Both the position numbers and the translations under genes were made by a program. 64,000 nt of DNA from Paenibacillus solani (GTDB taxonomy: Bacteria > Bacillota > Bacilli > Paenibacillales > Paenibacillaceae): positions 1,876,423-1,940,422 of the forward strand of contig NZ_LIUT01000001.1 of the NCBI RefSeq assembly GCF_001277345.1, in the 5' to 3' direction. This document shows positions 1 to 9,858 of this stretch, piece by piece. A model generated the notes under the pieces. That model worked only from the letters and a program-made list of their open reading frames with translations, made no database searches and had not been told where the DNA came from. Within the stretch, counting starts at the first letter, position 1; every line of letters starts with the position of its first letter.

Positions 1-177
1 GCATAGAGAATCGGTATTCTCAAGTCGGAGTTTCTATACTACAAAGAGTTTGAAAATGTAGAGCATTTCAAAGAAGAGCTGAAAAAATATATTGAATATT
101 ACAATACCAAACGGTTGAAGGCAAAAATAAAAATGAGTCCGGTACAGTACCGAACTCATTTGAAGAAAGCTGTCTGA
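1..177 (+). mobile_element. IS3-family transposase, C-terminal end (partial)
   Basis: The reading frame from position 7 to the TGA at 175-177 ends with YIEYYNTKRLKAK followed by MSPVQYR, the usual C-terminus of IS3-family (IS150 group) OrfB transposases, the DDE enzymes that move the element. The 5' part lies outside the window. An in-frame TAG at 4-6 and the missing residues around it suggest the copy is either damaged or joined in another frame upstream. The sequence just after the stop (about 185-213, ending TGGGGGTCACTACA) is probably the right terminal inverted repeat. Confidence 0.75.
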
Positions 178-441
178 AGAAATAACCGTGTCTAACTTTT
201 GGGGGTCACTACAATAAGGCGGCTTCTTTGTTTTATATAAGGATGTTATAACGTCGCATGTTAGAATGACTGTGAATCGCTAAATTTTCATTTTCATGTG
301 TGTAATGATGAGTAAACCTTTGCGTGATCTACTTCCCGGCAAGGTTCTTGCCATAAATCCCATTATGCCTTCCTCGTTCTACTCCATGGCCTGACGCATA
401 TATATTTATGACTATGCATATGTGAGAGGAGGCCATGCTTG

Positions 442-1236
442 ATGAGTGATCCCTTGTATGAACACCGGTTTTGGCTGCAGATTCTTGGCGACCACTGTCG
501 ATTTATTTTTACGGCACTGTCACCTAAGGAAAAAGCGGATATCGCCATAGCGGAACGTTTAATGACCCGATTTGATACGCTGCTTGACCAGTCTCGTCGT
601 CCGGATGCAGCTGCTATTCTTCCAAGACTGAATCAGGAAGCCAATGAAGCTTCACTCGAACTGCGCCAGTTCAAATTGAGTCTGCTGGAACGTCAGCTTG
701 CCGGCCAGATTGATCTGTTATTGACGCCATCCTTCGTGAATCATATGGTGAATGAACTTGAGGAGTATCTTCGAATCTTGCAGTCCTTGCTGGAAGGCAA
801 GGGAGTTCCTTGGTTCCATCCCCTGCACTATGATTTGCTCTGGTTGCAGGATGCATATGGTCATGCCGCAGCTATAGCATCTGATCTGGACTTAACTGAA
901 AAACCTTTAATTGCAAAGAGTATGGCATTCCAAAAGGATTTTGAAGGATTTTATCTGAAGGCAGTGGAAATGACAGGATACTTACGAACTCAGTTAAAAG
1001 ACTTTCCGGCCCTGCGCAAATTCCATGCTGATGTTAATTTGGAAATGAAGGTATTTATGCATTTTCTATCGGAACTGGAGGAGTTTGAACTGACCGGGGA
1101 GGTGCTGGACCGGATTAATCCGCTCATGCCAGATCATATGTATCGTGAAGAATGCTATTATCTGTCCAAGTTGGCTGCGTTGGGAGAAGTCCAGAACCCG
1201 CAATGCGATCCGACGAAGCCTAGAGTTATGGGTTAA
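442..1236 (+). CDS. DUF2935 protein, two-domain
   Basis: This 264-residue protein begins MSDPLYEHRFWLQ, the pattern of DUF2935 proteins of Bacillus, Paenibacillus and Clostridium. The family is all-helical with two similar halves of about 120 residues: the first opens with EHRFWLQILGDH, the second around WFHPLHYDLLW. Function is unknown. AGAGGAGG at 425-432 is 9 bases before the ATG at 442; a TTG at 439 is the alternative start. The gene is alone, with its own terminator downstream. A paralogue lies at 14902-15720 with the same SDP opening. Soluble, no signal peptide. Confidence 0.85.
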   Translation: MSDPLYEHRFWLQILGDHCRFIFTALSPKEKADIAIAERLMTRFDTLLDQSRRPDAAAILPRLNQEANEASLELRQFKLSLLERQLAGQIDLLLTPSFVNHMVNELEEYLRILQSLLEGKGVPWFHPLHYDLLWLQDAYGHAAAIASDLDLTEKPLIAKSMAFQKDFEGFYLKAVEMTGYLRTQLKDFPALRKFHADVNLEMKVFMHFLSELEEFELTGEVLDRINPLMPDHMYREECYYLSKLAALGEVQNPQCDPTKPRVMG

Positions 1237-1292
1237 AGAATATGTTGTACGGATTAATAGGATGTGTTTTTGATTAGACAAAGTAGGCGCCG

Positions 1293-1331
1293 AAACACCA
1301 CAGATCGGATAAGAGGTCTGTGGTGTTTTTA
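1293..1331 (+). terminator. Rho-independent terminator after DUF2935 gene
   Basis: Inverted arms AACACCACAGA and TCTGTGGTGTT are followed by a T run, 57 bases after the stop of the upstream gene. Confidence 0.85.
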
Positions 1332-1747
1332 TGTCATGAGGATGATATGAATAGAGGATATCGGTGATTCCGAAATCCGAAGGGAAGCTACACAGAGAAT
1401 TAAGAAATGATTGAATTTATGGACATCTATCAAGATTCAATGAACGATATATCACCTATTAACCTCATAATGAAGCATACGAGGAAGATTAACAGCAACT
1501 GAATGATTAATCGATAAGACGATTAATTACACATGCTAACTTGAATGAAATCAAGAAGGAAGGCGACTTCTTTTAGGGGATTATACGTGCTATAATAAGT
1601 ACGCCAAACACGTATTTTGCGCCCTTTGCGATTTAAACGATTTATATAGTGATACATAGGTCATTATCCATTTGATTTTACGCCGAAAATACTATTTATT
1701 CCCAAACAAATATAGACGGCATCATAGAAAGACGAGGGATGGCATAA
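1332..1747. other. Intergenic, no gene seen; possible promoter
   Basis: No convincing reading frame is present. A TATAAT at 1591-1596 with a poor -35 (TTCTTT, 17 bases upstream) could serve the recombinase that starts at 1748, leaving a leader of about 145 bases. Confidence 0.35.
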
Positions 1748-2659
1748 ATGAATAAATATGATATTGAGGAAATCTACTCCGAACCTATTCAAGCCTTCAC
1801 GATATGGATGAAGCAGTCGGGTTATACCGAAGCGACAAGAAAAGAATATATGCGAGAGGTTTACGACTATCTCTTGTCATTGGATGAACTGCCTGTTCAG
1901 CAGGCGGGGAAATTGCATGTGGTTGGTTTTCTCGTATCCAAGCAGGAATCGGCTGGCGATAAAACGAGGAATCGAACCTTATCTGCAATCCGATCTTTTT
2001 ATGCTTCGTTAATCGATTTTGAACTCACAACCAGAAACCCTGCACTTGAAGTTAAGAAATCAAAGACGGAGAAGAATAAAATACCGGTCTATCTGGAAGA
2101 GCAGGATCTTCAGAAAGCACTATCTTATGTAGAAGGACGTTATCGAAATCGCAATTTAGCCATATTCCTCTTGATGGGATACTGTGGACTAAGGGTGGGA
2201 GAGGTTCATCGGTTGAACCTATCTCATTTTAAGAAGGAGAAAGGTACGCTGGAAGTGTTGGGTAAAGGGCGAAAGTGGAACGAGATCCCGCTGCCGGCTT
2301 TAGTCGGAGAATACCTTGAGAAGGTGCAGGAAGAACGCATACAGCCATACAGCTCGAAGGAGGAAGCCTTCTTCGTCTCCCAGAAAGGAAGAAGGCTTTC
2401 CATCCGCCAGATTCAAAAAATTACTACTCAGGTCTTTAATGGGTATAAGCAGGACCATCCGCATATGACTGACTTGAAGTTGTCCTGCCATAAGCTTCGC
2501 CATTCCTTCGCGACCATGCTGCTGAATAACAATGTCGATATCCGTGTGGCCAAGGAACTACTAGGCCATGCATCTATCGAAACGACGATGATCTATACCC
2601 ATATCAACGATGAACAGAAGCGCAGCGCCATGACAACGATTGAGGTGCCGAGGATCTGA
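1748..2659 (+). CDS. Tyrosine recombinase (phage integrase/XerC-XerD type)
   Basis: The 303-residue protein has a SAM-like core-binding N-terminus (residues about 10-100) and a tyrosine recombinase catalytic domain (about 110-300). The first catalytic Arg is in [10 protein letters not shown], the His-x-x-Arg box is [12 protein letters not shown], the second His is in [10 protein letters not shown], and the nucleophile Tyr is in TMIYTHI. Such enzymes cut and rejoin DNA at short sites (dimer resolution, or mobile element integration). GACGAGGGATGG precedes the ATG. Its length matches XerC/D-like proteins, but it may be a free-standing integrase. No att sites were recognised next to it. Confidence 0.9.
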   Translation: MNKYDIEEIYSEPIQAFTIWMKQSGYTEATRKEYMREVYDYLLSLDELPVQQAGKLHVVGFLVSKQESAGDKTRNRTLSAIRSFYASLIDFELTTRNPALEVKKSKTEKNKIPVYLEEQDLQKALSYVEGRYRNRNLAIFLLMGYCGLRVGEVHRLNLSHFKKEKGTLEVLGKGRKWNEIPLPALVGEYLEKVQEERIQPYSSKEEAFFVSQKGRRLSIRQIQKITTQVFNGYKQDHPHMTDLKLSCHKLRHSFATMLLNNNVDIRVAKELLGHASIETTMIYTHINDEQKRSAMTTIEVPRI

Positions 2660-2834
2660 ATATGTATTCGCCATGTATAGAAGTCGCTGGTATCGGCGGC
2701 TTTTTGTGTGTATCGTATAGGGAGGAAACATATCAATTTCAGTATATTGTGCAGGAAAGTACATAGGTGCCGTTGAATATAACGGAATGCAGGTGAAGAG
2801 AGATATACCTAAACCGCAGGAGGAGAACAACCAT

Positions 2835-3752
2835 ATGAAGTCGATTTCTGTTCAAAGTCTTACGGACATGTTTCATTTGGAAGTACTTGCAGGGGCAGAG
2901 GGGATGGAACGTATGATTACCCGTCATCAGACGCACCGACCCGGGCTTGAGTTCGTTGGGTACTTCGATTTCTTTCCTATGGAGCGAGTTCAAGTGCTTG
3001 GCCGTAAGGAGATTACTTATTTATTGACACTAAGCGTGGAAGAACGCATGCTGCATATAGGAAATATCGTCAAATACCATCCGCCATGCTTCATCGTAAC
3101 ATCGGGACAGCAGGAAATTCCCTATCTGACGCTGTTTTGCAATCAGGAGGGCATTCCATTGCTCCGAACAACGGAGACAACAACGGAGTTTATTGCCAAG
3201 CTGAACGGTTATTTAGTGAAGGCGTTGGCGCCAGAAATGTCGATACATGCGGTATGCGTGAACGTATCCGGCATAGGGATCTTGCTTAGAGGCAAATCGG
3301 GTATTGGCAAAAGTGAAACGGCCCATACGCTTATTAGAAGAGGGCATCGGTTTGTTGCTGACGATATCGTCGTTCTCAAGAAGCTGGGGCCGGCGACGCT
3401 TCTGGGAACTCATAATGAGATCACCCGTGAATTCCTCGCACTGCGAAGCATTGGGCTGATCAATGTCGTGCGTCAATATGGACGGACGGCCTTTCAGGAC
3501 GAAACACGCATTGTACTGGATATCGAGTTATGTCCATGGAAAGAGGACTCATTGAATAATGAGCTGGAGGCAGTGCCCCAATTCACAGAATATTTGGGCA
3601 TTCAGATTCCGCATATCGAGGTACAGCTTCAGCCGGGACGGGATGTCGCCAGTCTGATCGAGGCAGCTGCGAACAATTGGTATCTTCGCCAACTGGGCTA
3701 CAGCGCAGCCGAAGAGTTTATGAAACGAGTCGAGGATGAGATGCAATCGTGA
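2835..3752 (+). CDS. hprK: HPr kinase/phosphorylase-like protein
   Basis: HprK phosphorylates and dephosphorylates Ser46 of HPr in carbon catabolite control. Visible are the Walker A box GKSGIGKSE, the motif HRFVADD, and a version of the family signature (SIGLINVVRQYG). The N-terminal HprK domain precedes them. AGGAGGAG about 10 bases before the ATG at 2835 fixes the start; the frame is open from 2787. About 305 residues matches the family. It is not beside lgt, the usual HprK neighbour in Bacillota, but lies upstream of a permease/oxalate gene set, so it may be a second, specialised copy. Confidence 0.85.
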   Translation: MKSISVQSLTDMFHLEVLAGAEGMERMITRHQTHRPGLEFVGYFDFFPMERVQVLGRKEITYLLTLSVEERMLHIGNIVKYHPPCFIVTSGQQEIPYLTLFCNQEGIPLLRTTETTTEFIAKLNGYLVKALAPEMSIHAVCVNVSGIGILLRGKSGIGKSETAHTLIRRGHRFVADDIVVLKKLGPATLLGTHNEITREFLALRSIGLINVVRQYGRTAFQDETRIVLDIELCPWKEDSLNNELEAVPQFTEYLGIQIPHIEVQLQPGRDVASLIEAAANNWYLRQLGYSAAEEFMKRVEDEMQS

Positions 3753-3838
3753 TAGGCACAACAATCTGAGATTTACGCTTAACAATGTCATCAGGCAACA
3801 AACATACCTTTTTTATCGCCAAGTATATTTCAAAAGGT

Positions 3839-3864
3839 ATAGACCCGAATAGGGTCTATTTTGT
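3839..3864 (+). terminator. Rho-independent terminator after hprK-like gene
   Basis: Arms ATAGACCC and GGGTCTAT with a five-base loop and TTTT tail. The remaining bases up to 4178 hold no clear gene or riboswitch. Confidence 0.8.
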
Positions 3865-4178
3865 TATGCCAACGAGCGCATCTTCATGCATAATCTGGTT
3901 GGCAAAACCTCAAGGTGGAACAAAAGATACTAGCTCACTTAATTAAGTTTGTCAGAAGTGGGTAATTACAAAGAATTGTATGTTAAACATACATATGAGC
4001 CATGTACTTGCTGTTTAGATAAATGGACGAGTGATTGGAACGCGTCATCCAGGGGCATATAGCAGCAGTCACTAAGCATACCCCGAACCACGCATCGTGC
4101 GCATTCCCGGATTTCTGGCTGAATGCGGTTAGCTTTACAGACATAAGTATATACATCATCGTTAGGAGGATCATCCGA

Positions 4179-5531
4179 ATGGGAGAATTGAAAAAAACAG
4201 AAAATTGGGTTGCGGGACTGCAGTGGTTATTTTTCATATTTGCCAACATCGTTATTATTCCAGTCACCGTAGGAAAGGCGTTCCAATTATCGGATAATGC
4301 AATTATGACGACGCTGCAGCTATCCTTTATCGTGACGGGGTGCGCATGCGTCTTTCAAGCATTATGGGGACACCGCAGGGCCATTCTGGAAGGGCAATCC
4401 GGTTTGTGGTGGGGGATGATCTTGACTACGGTAAGCATTGCCACCGCTCAAGGGATTTCCTTGGGTGAGTTGGGGGGCAGCCTTGCCGTGGGGATTCTAA
4501 TCTCTGCAGCCATCACGGTGGTCGTCGGCATATTCGGCTGGGGGACCGCGCTTGCCAAATTATTCAAGCCTGGCGTGATGGGCGTGTTCATGCTTCTATT
4601 CGGCTTCCAGCTAATTCAAATTTTTCTCAAAGGGATGTTGGGAATCCCCATGGGCAACACGCCTGACAACGTTTCGATTGTAGGGAGTATTGCCATTCTG
4701 TCCATCATTATGATGCTGCTCATGGTTGTTGTTAATGTGACCCTGCCAAACAAGATCAGTAAATATTCTCTCCTCATCGGCATTGTCATAGGCTGGGCTG
4801 CATTCGCTATTTTCTTGGGCGAAGAGAAGACCGTGGAGAGTAGTTCATCGTTTACCTTTGATTTCTTTTTGTTGGGGAAACCGGAATTCAATATCGGCAT
4901 TATTATTGTGGCTGTGGTAACAGGTATTCTCAATTTGGCGAACACCTTTGGCGCCTTGAAGGGTACAGAAGATCTGTACGAAAGCGATACCAGCAAAAAA
5001 CAGTTTAGCGCGAGCCTCATCATATCCGGCATATTCACGGGAATAAGCGGATTATTGGGGTTGGTTCCGTATGCTCCGTTCGTATCTTCGATCGGATTCT
5101 TAAAGCAATCCGGCATTATTCATCGAATGCCTTTTATCATTGGTGGGGTGCTATTTCTCATGATGGGCGTGTTTCCGCCTGTCGCTCATTTTTTCTCTAA
5201 TATTCCGTTAAGCGTGGGTAGCACTGTGTTGTTCGTCTCTTATCTACAGCTGCTGATGTCTTCGCTCGATTTCTTGAAAAAGGTGAAATTCAACAAACGC
5301 AACGTATACCGGTCAGCTATACCGATCTTTGTAGCCGTCGTGATTATGACGTTCCCAGAGTCCTATTTTGCCAGCATTCCAACGTATATTCAGCCTTTTA
5401 TTCATAATGGTCTGCTCGTTGGAATTACGTTAGCTTTGGTGCTGGAAAACATCATTCCATGGGACAAGATCCAAGAAAAAGGAGATAAAAACCAAAATAA
5501 GAGTTTAATCACGAATAATTCGGTTAAATAG
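4179..5531 (+). CDS. NCS2-family (xanthine/uracil type) permease
   Basis: A 450-residue membrane protein with about 12-14 hydrophobic segments, of the nucleobase:cation symporter-2 superfamily. It opens NWVAGLQWLFFIFANI and has the conserved acidic region NTFGALKGTEDLY near the middle. It likely imports a purine, pyrimidine or related ring compound with H+ or Na+. TAGGAGGA at 4163-4170 fixes the start at 4179; the open frame from 4035 has no good ribosome site. It is followed after 55 bases by a Ggt/HpxW-like hydrolase and then oxalate decarboxylase, so the substrate may be linked to purine/allantoin breakdown (inference). Confidence 0.85.
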   Translation: MGELKKTENWVAGLQWLFFIFANIVIIPVTVGKAFQLSDNAIMTTLQLSFIVTGCACVFQALWGHRRAILEGQSGLWWGMILTTVSIATAQGISLGELGGSLAVGILISAAITVVVGIFGWGTALAKLFKPGVMGVFMLLFGFQLIQIFLKGMLGIPMGNTPDNVSIVGSIAILSIIMMLLMVVVNVTLPNKISKYSLLIGIVIGWAAFAIFLGEEKTVESSSSFTFDFFLLGKPEFNIGIIIVAVVTGILNLANTFGALKGTEDLYESDTSKKQFSASLIISGIFTGISGLLGLVPYAPFVSSIGFLKQSGIIHRMPFIIGGVLFLMMGVFPPVAHFFSNIPLSVGSTVLFVSYLQLLMSSLDFLKKVKFNKRNVYRSAIPIFVAVVIMTFPESYFASIPTYIQPFIHNGLLVGITLALVLENIIPWDKIQEKGDKNQNKSLITNNSVK

Positions 5532-5586
5532 TACACTAATGTTTCCTATTCCACTGGAAGCAACTCTATATTAGGAAGGTGAGCAG

Positions 5587-7218
5587 ATGAATACGAACAC
5601 GTACAAGATAGGACGGGATATCGATCCCCGTTACGGAAGATCTTGTATAGCCAGGAAGTCAGCAGTAGCTACACCAAGCAACTTGGCATCAATGGCTGCT
5701 AATCGAATTCTTAATGAGGGTGGCAGCGCAGTGGATGCCATGGTTGCAGCTAACAGTGTACTTGGTGTCGTATTCCCTCATATGACGGGCGCTGGCGGCG
5801 ATGCATTCTGGCTGATCTACGATGCAAAAACAGGAAAGACACACTCCCTGAACGCATCAGGCAAATCAGCATCAAATGTCTCCATGTCCGATTTCTCCGG
5901 GAAGGACGAGATTGATGTACGTGGTGCCAAGGCAGCTAATACGGTTCCGGGAGCCGTGAGTGGTTGGATTGAAGCGCATCGTAAATTTGGCAAGCTGCCA
6001 TTATCCCGATGTCTCGAACCTGCTATCGATTATGCTAAGAATGGTTTTCCAGTCGGCGATTCTGTAGCGAGATTCTCAGAATTTGCTATCGACTTATTGA
6101 GGACCTACCCCACTACAGCCAAAACGTTTTTGAAAAATGGAGTAGCTCCATACGTGGCTAGTGACATTATGAGAAATCCGAATCTGGCAAAGACCCTGGA
6201 ACAGATTGCGGAAGGTGGCTTCGATGTCTTCTATAAAGGCGACATAGCCAAACGCATATGCGACTTTCTGCAGGAGCAGGGTGGATTTCTGACACCGGAA
6301 GACTTTGCAAACCACCAGGTCGATTGGACGGAACCTGTGGAAGTGAGCTATCGAGATTGGAAGGTTCTTGCTCCGCCGCCAAACTCCGCCGGGTTTGTTA
6401 CCTTGCAAATTCTTGGCATGATGGAACATATGAATGTTAAGCAGATGAAGGAAAGCGAAAGTGATTTCATTGATCATTTTACTCGCGCAACGGCCTTCTC
6501 CTTCAAAGATCGGGATACCTATTTGGATGATCCGAATTTTAATCATATCCCGCTGGATACGTTACTGAGCAAGGATTATTTCCGTGATCGGTTCAAGCAG
6601 ATGCACAATCCATCTCTTGGACCGCCGGAAACAGGCTTTGGCAAAAAAGGAGATACGACGTTCTCCTGTGCTGCTGATGAAGAAGGGAACGTAGTCGGCG
6701 TGATCCAGAGCTTATACTGGGAATGGGGCTCCGGACTGGTTGCAGGTGATACCGGAATTCTTCTGCAAAACCGGGGAACTCATTTCTCCTTGGACCCGAT
6801 GGCCAGAGATCGGTTAGAGCCCAATAAACGGCCTGCTCATACGCTGACGTGCTCCATGGTTCTTAAGGAAGATCAACCTGAAATGGTGGTCGGCGCCATG
6901 GGTGGTGACGGAGAACCCCAGACGCAAGCACTGATCATCATGCGCGTACTGGATCAGGGATATTCGGTTCAAGAAGCTATAGATGCACCGCGGTGGCTCC
7001 TTGGCAGAACCTGGGGCGACCACGTCAGGGGCTTGAGGCTGGAAGGAAGATACGAGGAGAAAATAGCGGACAAGCTGCGTGAATTAGGACATGAAAATGT
7101 GGAGATTATCGAAAATTTCAGTGATTTAATGGGTCATGCCCAAGCAATTCGCATTTGGCCGGATCATCTCGAAGCAGGTGCTGACCCACGAGCGGATGGA
7201 CTAGCTATTGGCGACTAA
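5587..7218 (+). CDS. Gamma-glutamyltransferase-family hydrolase (YwrD/HpxW-like)
   Basis: This 543-residue protein is of the Ggt N-terminal nucleophile family, which self-cleaves before a catalytic Thr. The likely nucleophile is Thr357 in KKGDTTFSC; N-terminal landmarks include VDAMVAANSVLG and MTGAGGDAFW. There is no signal peptide, so it acts in the cytoplasm, unlike secreted Ggt. The family includes HpxW, the oxamate amidohydrolase of purine catabolism in Klebsiella. The oxalate decarboxylase gene immediately downstream makes oxamate to oxalate an attractive activity here (inference). AGGAAGGTGA precedes the ATG. Alternatives are a cytoplasmic glutathione/gamma-glutamyl hydrolase like YwrD or a cephalosporin acylase relative. 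Confidence 0.85.
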   Translation: MNTNTYKIGRDIDPRYGRSCIARKSAVATPSNLASMAANRILNEGGSAVDAMVAANSVLGVVFPHMTGAGGDAFWLIYDAKTGKTHSLNASGKSASNVSMSDFSGKDEIDVRGAKAANTVPGAVSGWIEAHRKFGKLPLSRCLEPAIDYAKNGFPVGDSVARFSEFAIDLLRTYPTTAKTFLKNGVAPYVASDIMRNPNLAKTLEQIAEGGFDVFYKGDIAKRICDFLQEQGGFLTPEDFANHQVDWTEPVEVSYRDWKVLAPPPNSAGFVTLQILGMMEHMNVKQMKESESDFIDHFTRATAFSFKDRDTYLDDPNFNHIPLDTLLSKDYFRDRFKQMHNPSLGPPETGFGKKGDTTFSCAADEEGNVVGVIQSLYWEWGSGLVAGDTGILLQNRGTHFSLDPMARDRLEPNKRPAHTLTCSMVLKEDQPEMVVGAMGGDGEPQTQALIIMRVLDQGYSVQEAIDAPRWLLGRTWGDHVRGLRLEGRYEEKIADKLRELGHENVEIIENFSDLMGHAQAIRIWPDHLEAGADPRADGLAIGD

Positions 7219-7272
7219 CAGGCAAACTGCGATATGATATCCAACTATTCCAATAAAGAAAGGTGATATAAT

Positions 7273-8505
7273 ATGAATAATAACATGAACAATAATGATA
7301 ACAATATGAAGAATGACATGCACAACCCAATGAACCAGAATAACAAGAATCACGAGTGTATGGGCGAAAATACACCTCAGCCGAAAAAGGGAGACCGGGG
7401 CGGCGATATCTGGGGCGCTCGTAACGTCGCCAGGGACTTGCAAAATCCTGATATTCTGGTACCCCCAGATACGGACCATGGTACAATGCCGAACCTGAAA
7501 TTCTCCTATGCGGACTCCCATATGCGCGTAGAGCATGGAGGTTGGTCCCGTGAAGTAACGGTTAGGGAATTGCCAGCGTCGACTGAAATTGCCGGCGTTA
7601 ATATGCACCTGGAGCCAGGCGGAGTTCGTGAGCTTCATTGGCACAAAGAAGCAGAATGGTCCTTTATTATCAAAGGAAAAGCACGTATCACAGCGATTAA
7701 TCCGGATGGCAGCTACTTCGTAGATGATGTCGGGGAAGGCGACTTGTGGTATTTCCCTCCAGGAATCCCGCACTCCATCAAAGGCCTGAGCGAAGGTGTG
7801 GAATTTATATTGGTCTTTGATGACGGCAGCTTCTCCGAGAACAGTACATTCTCGATTACTGACTGGTTCTCGCATACGCCTAAAGATGTACTGGCTGCAA
7901 ATTTTGGTGTCTGTGAAGAGACCTTTGACAAGATACCTAAACAAGAAGTTTATATGTATCAAGGAGAAGTGCCAGGTCCTATCATTCAAGAGCTGCCGAG
8001 GGATCTTAATGATTCGGTGAAAGAATCCTTCAGCTACAAGCTTACAGAGCAGAAGCCTATTGAGACTTGCGGCGGCAAGGTATGGATTGCCGATTCGAAG
8101 AACTTCCCTGTTTCCAAAACCGTGGCGGCTGCTCTGGTGGAAGTGGAGCCAGGTGGTATGCGAGAGCTGCATTGGCATCCTAACGCAGATGAGTGGCAAT
8201 ATTATCTGGAAGGACAAGGAAGAATGACGGTATTCGCTTCTGGCGGTAAGGCCCGCACCTATGACTATCAAGCCGGAGATGTAGGTTATGTGCCATTTGC
8301 CATGGGACACTACATCCAGAATACCGGTGATAAGCCTCTTAAATTCCTGGAAATGTTCAGAAGTGATTATTTCGCGGATCTTTCTCTTACACAGTGGATG
8401 TCTCAAACGCCACCATATCTGCTGAAGGAACACCTGAACCTGGATGATTCCTTTATTGAGAAGCTTCCGAAAGAAAAAAGCCCTAACGTAAAGCATAAAA
8501 AATAA
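7273..8505 (+). CDS. oxdC: Oxalate decarboxylase, bicupin
   Basis: The enzyme converts oxalate to formate and CO2 using Mn. Two cupin domains each carry a metal set: His122, His124, Glu128, His167 ([14 protein letters not shown]) and His300, His302, Glu307, His346 ([15 protein letters not shown]). The active-site lid SENST at 188-192, which marks decarboxylase rather than oxidase activity, is present. The first 30 residues are an unusual Asn/Met-rich tail ([11 protein letters not shown]) longer than in B. subtilis OxdC/OxdD. AAAGGTGA at 7259-7266 is the ribosome site. It is the last gene of the permease-hydrolase-decarboxylase set and ends in a strong terminator. Confidence 0.95.
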   Translation: MNNNMNNNDNNMKNDMHNPMNQNNKNHECMGENTPQPKKGDRGGDIWGARNVARDLQNPDILVPPDTDHGTMPNLKFSYADSHMRVEHGGWSREVTVRELPASTEIAGVNMHLEPGGVRELHWHKEAEWSFIIKGKARITAINPDGSYFVDDVGEGDLWYFPPGIPHSIKGLSEGVEFILVFDDGSFSENSTFSITDWFSHTPKDVLAANFGVCEETFDKIPKQEVYMYQGEVPGPIIQELPRDLNDSVKESFSYKLTEQKPIETCGGKVWIADSKNFPVSKTVAAALVEVEPGGMRELHWHPNADEWQYYLEGQGRMTVFASGGKARTYDYQAGDVGYVPFAMGHYIQNTGDKPLKFLEMFRSDYFADLSLTQWMSQTPPYLLKEHLNLDDSFIEKLPKEKSPNVKHKK

Positions 8506-8520
8506 TCATACGAAGCATTG

Positions 8521-8560
8521 TAGCCTTGACCTCGCATACCGCTGAGGTCAAGGCTATTCT
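8521..8560 (+). terminator. Rho-independent terminator after oxdC
   Basis: Perfect 13-base arms TAGCCTTGACCTC / GAGGTCAAGGCTA around a 10-base loop, then a short T-rich tail. Confidence 0.85.
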
Positions 8561-8634
8561 TATTGTATGGCTTGCAATTCTTGGCCTCCATTCTGATAAT
8601 AGAATTAAAACCAACTAGAAGTGAAGTGGATATC

Positions 8635-9294
8635 ATGAAAATTGATCTAGGTTCTCAGCAGATTGAATGCCATGTCGAATACAGCTCACGTAAGAAAATC
8701 TCAATTGAGCTTCATGCTTCAGGCTTGCTTATCGTAAAAGCACCCAATCGCACGGAAGATGAAGTGATCATCCATACGGTGAAGCAGTATGAGAGCAAGA
8801 TTTTGAAGCAATTGCACGCCCTGGAAGCTGCTCGTACGGCTCCCAAGGTTAAAGCATATGACGAAGAGGGCCAAGGAAAGTTCCTTCATCTGGGGAAATA
8901 CTATCCCCTCCATGAGTTAATCGAAACAAATGGACGAACCCAGGGAGAACTCCAGCAAGATCTGAAGAAGTTCTACTTCGTAAGTCTTAAGAAGGTGATC
9001 GGCGAACGTATTAAAATCTATCAACAGCAGTTAAAGGTCCATCCTAAATCATACACCATCGAAGAATCTCAGACGAAGTGGGGCAGCTGTAATTCATCCA
9101 AGCATCTTACCTTCAATTACCGCCTGGCGATGGCACCGTTAGAAGTCATTGACTATGTCGTTATCCATGAGCTGTGCCATATTCTCCATATGAATCATGA
9201 TCGTTCCTTCTGGCGACGTGTTGGCAGCGTGATGAAGGACTACAAGGAGAAAGAAGCTTTTCTGGCAAGATATGGGCAAGCTATGACATTGTAA
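8635..9294 (+). CDS. YgjP/M48-like zinc metallopeptidase
   Basis: A 219-residue protein of the YgjP-like metallopeptidase domain family (formerly DUF45), with the family motif TKWGSCNS, the zinc site HELCH (in YVVIHELCHILHMNHD) and further His residues after it. These soluble gluzincin proteases have poorly known substrates. ATG at 8635 (MKIDLGSQQ) follows a weak purine stretch GTGAAGTGG; the frame is open from 8563 but the extra residues are not family-like. It stands between two terminator-separated units and is followed closely by the DUF1801 gene. Confidence 0.85.
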   Translation: MKIDLGSQQIECHVEYSSRKKISIELHASGLLIVKAPNRTEDEVIIHTVKQYESKILKQLHALEAARTAPKVKAYDEEGQGKFLHLGKYYPLHELIETNGRTQGELQQDLKKFYFVSLKKVIGERIKIYQQQLKVHPKSYTIEESQTKWGSCNSSKHLTFNYRLAMAPLEVIDYVVIHELCHILHMNHDRSFWRRVGSVMKDYKEKEAFLARYGQAMTL

Positions 9295-9331
9295 GCATGT
9301 AATGTATGAGGTGAAGAGGGAGGCCACGGCC

Positions 9332-9721
9332 ATGGATAAGAATAAAGTTACGTACGAGTCGATTGACCATTATATCTCAACCTTCCCGGCTGACATCCAA
9401 GAAATCTTGGAGTCCATCAGGCGAGTAATCCGAGAAGCTGCACCCGAGGCGAACGAGAAGATCGGTTATCAAATGCCAACGTATTGGCAGCAGGGTAATG
9501 TTGTCCACTTTGCGGCTTTCAAGAATCATATCGGCTTCTACCCGGCGCCAAGTGGCATATCAGAGTTTGAGCAGGAACTGGCTCCTTATATTACAGGTAA
9601 AGGAACCATACAATTTCCGCTTGGCAAACCTATCCCATACGATCTGATAACGAAAATTGTAAAGTTCAGGGTGGGCGAGAATATCGCTAAAGCTAAGAGG
9701 AAATCATCGAAGAAGAAGTAG
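9332..9721 (+). CDS. DUF1801/YdhG-family protein
   Basis: This 129-residue protein has the DUF1801 (YdhG/frataxin-like) pattern: IDHYISTFPADIQEILESIR, IGYQMPTYWQQGNVVHFAAFKNHIGFYP and ITGKGTIQFPL. B. subtilis YdhG is described as a frataxin-like iron chaperone, but most members are uncharacterised. GAAGAGGGAGG upstream of the ATG at 9332 decides the start. The C-terminus is very basic (KAKRKSSKKK). It lies 37 bases after the metallopeptidase gene and may be co-transcribed with it. Confidence 0.85.
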   Translation: MDKNKVTYESIDHYISTFPADIQEILESIRRVIREAAPEANEKIGYQMPTYWQQGNVVHFAAFKNHIGFYPAPSGISEFEQELAPYITGKGTIQFPLGKPIPYDLITKIVKFRVGENIAKAKRKSSKKK

Positions 9722-9858
9722 CAGATATCATTTAAGCTGGGGTGAGCTGGCGAATCGTAGTTTTTGGCATGATGACAGCGCACAACTTTTAAGTGCACAA
9801 ACTGTTGCGAAACAGCGATTGCTGCTGCACTATACTTTGATTGAAAGGAGGGAAAGAG

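Noticed and set aside
4035..4178. N-terminal extension of the NCS2 permease from 4035
   Set aside because: No ribosome site at 4035, residues not hydrophobic or family-like; TAGGAGGA before 4179 marks the real start.
3865..4178. Purine riboswitch upstream of the NCS2 permease
   Set aside because: The conserved purine aptamer sequences and a terminator/anti-terminator pair were not found in the leader.
7201..8496. Minus-strand 431-codon open frame opposite the oxalate decarboxylase gene
   Set aside because: It is the mirror of a verified bicupin gene with all metal ligands; the antisense translation has no recognisable features.
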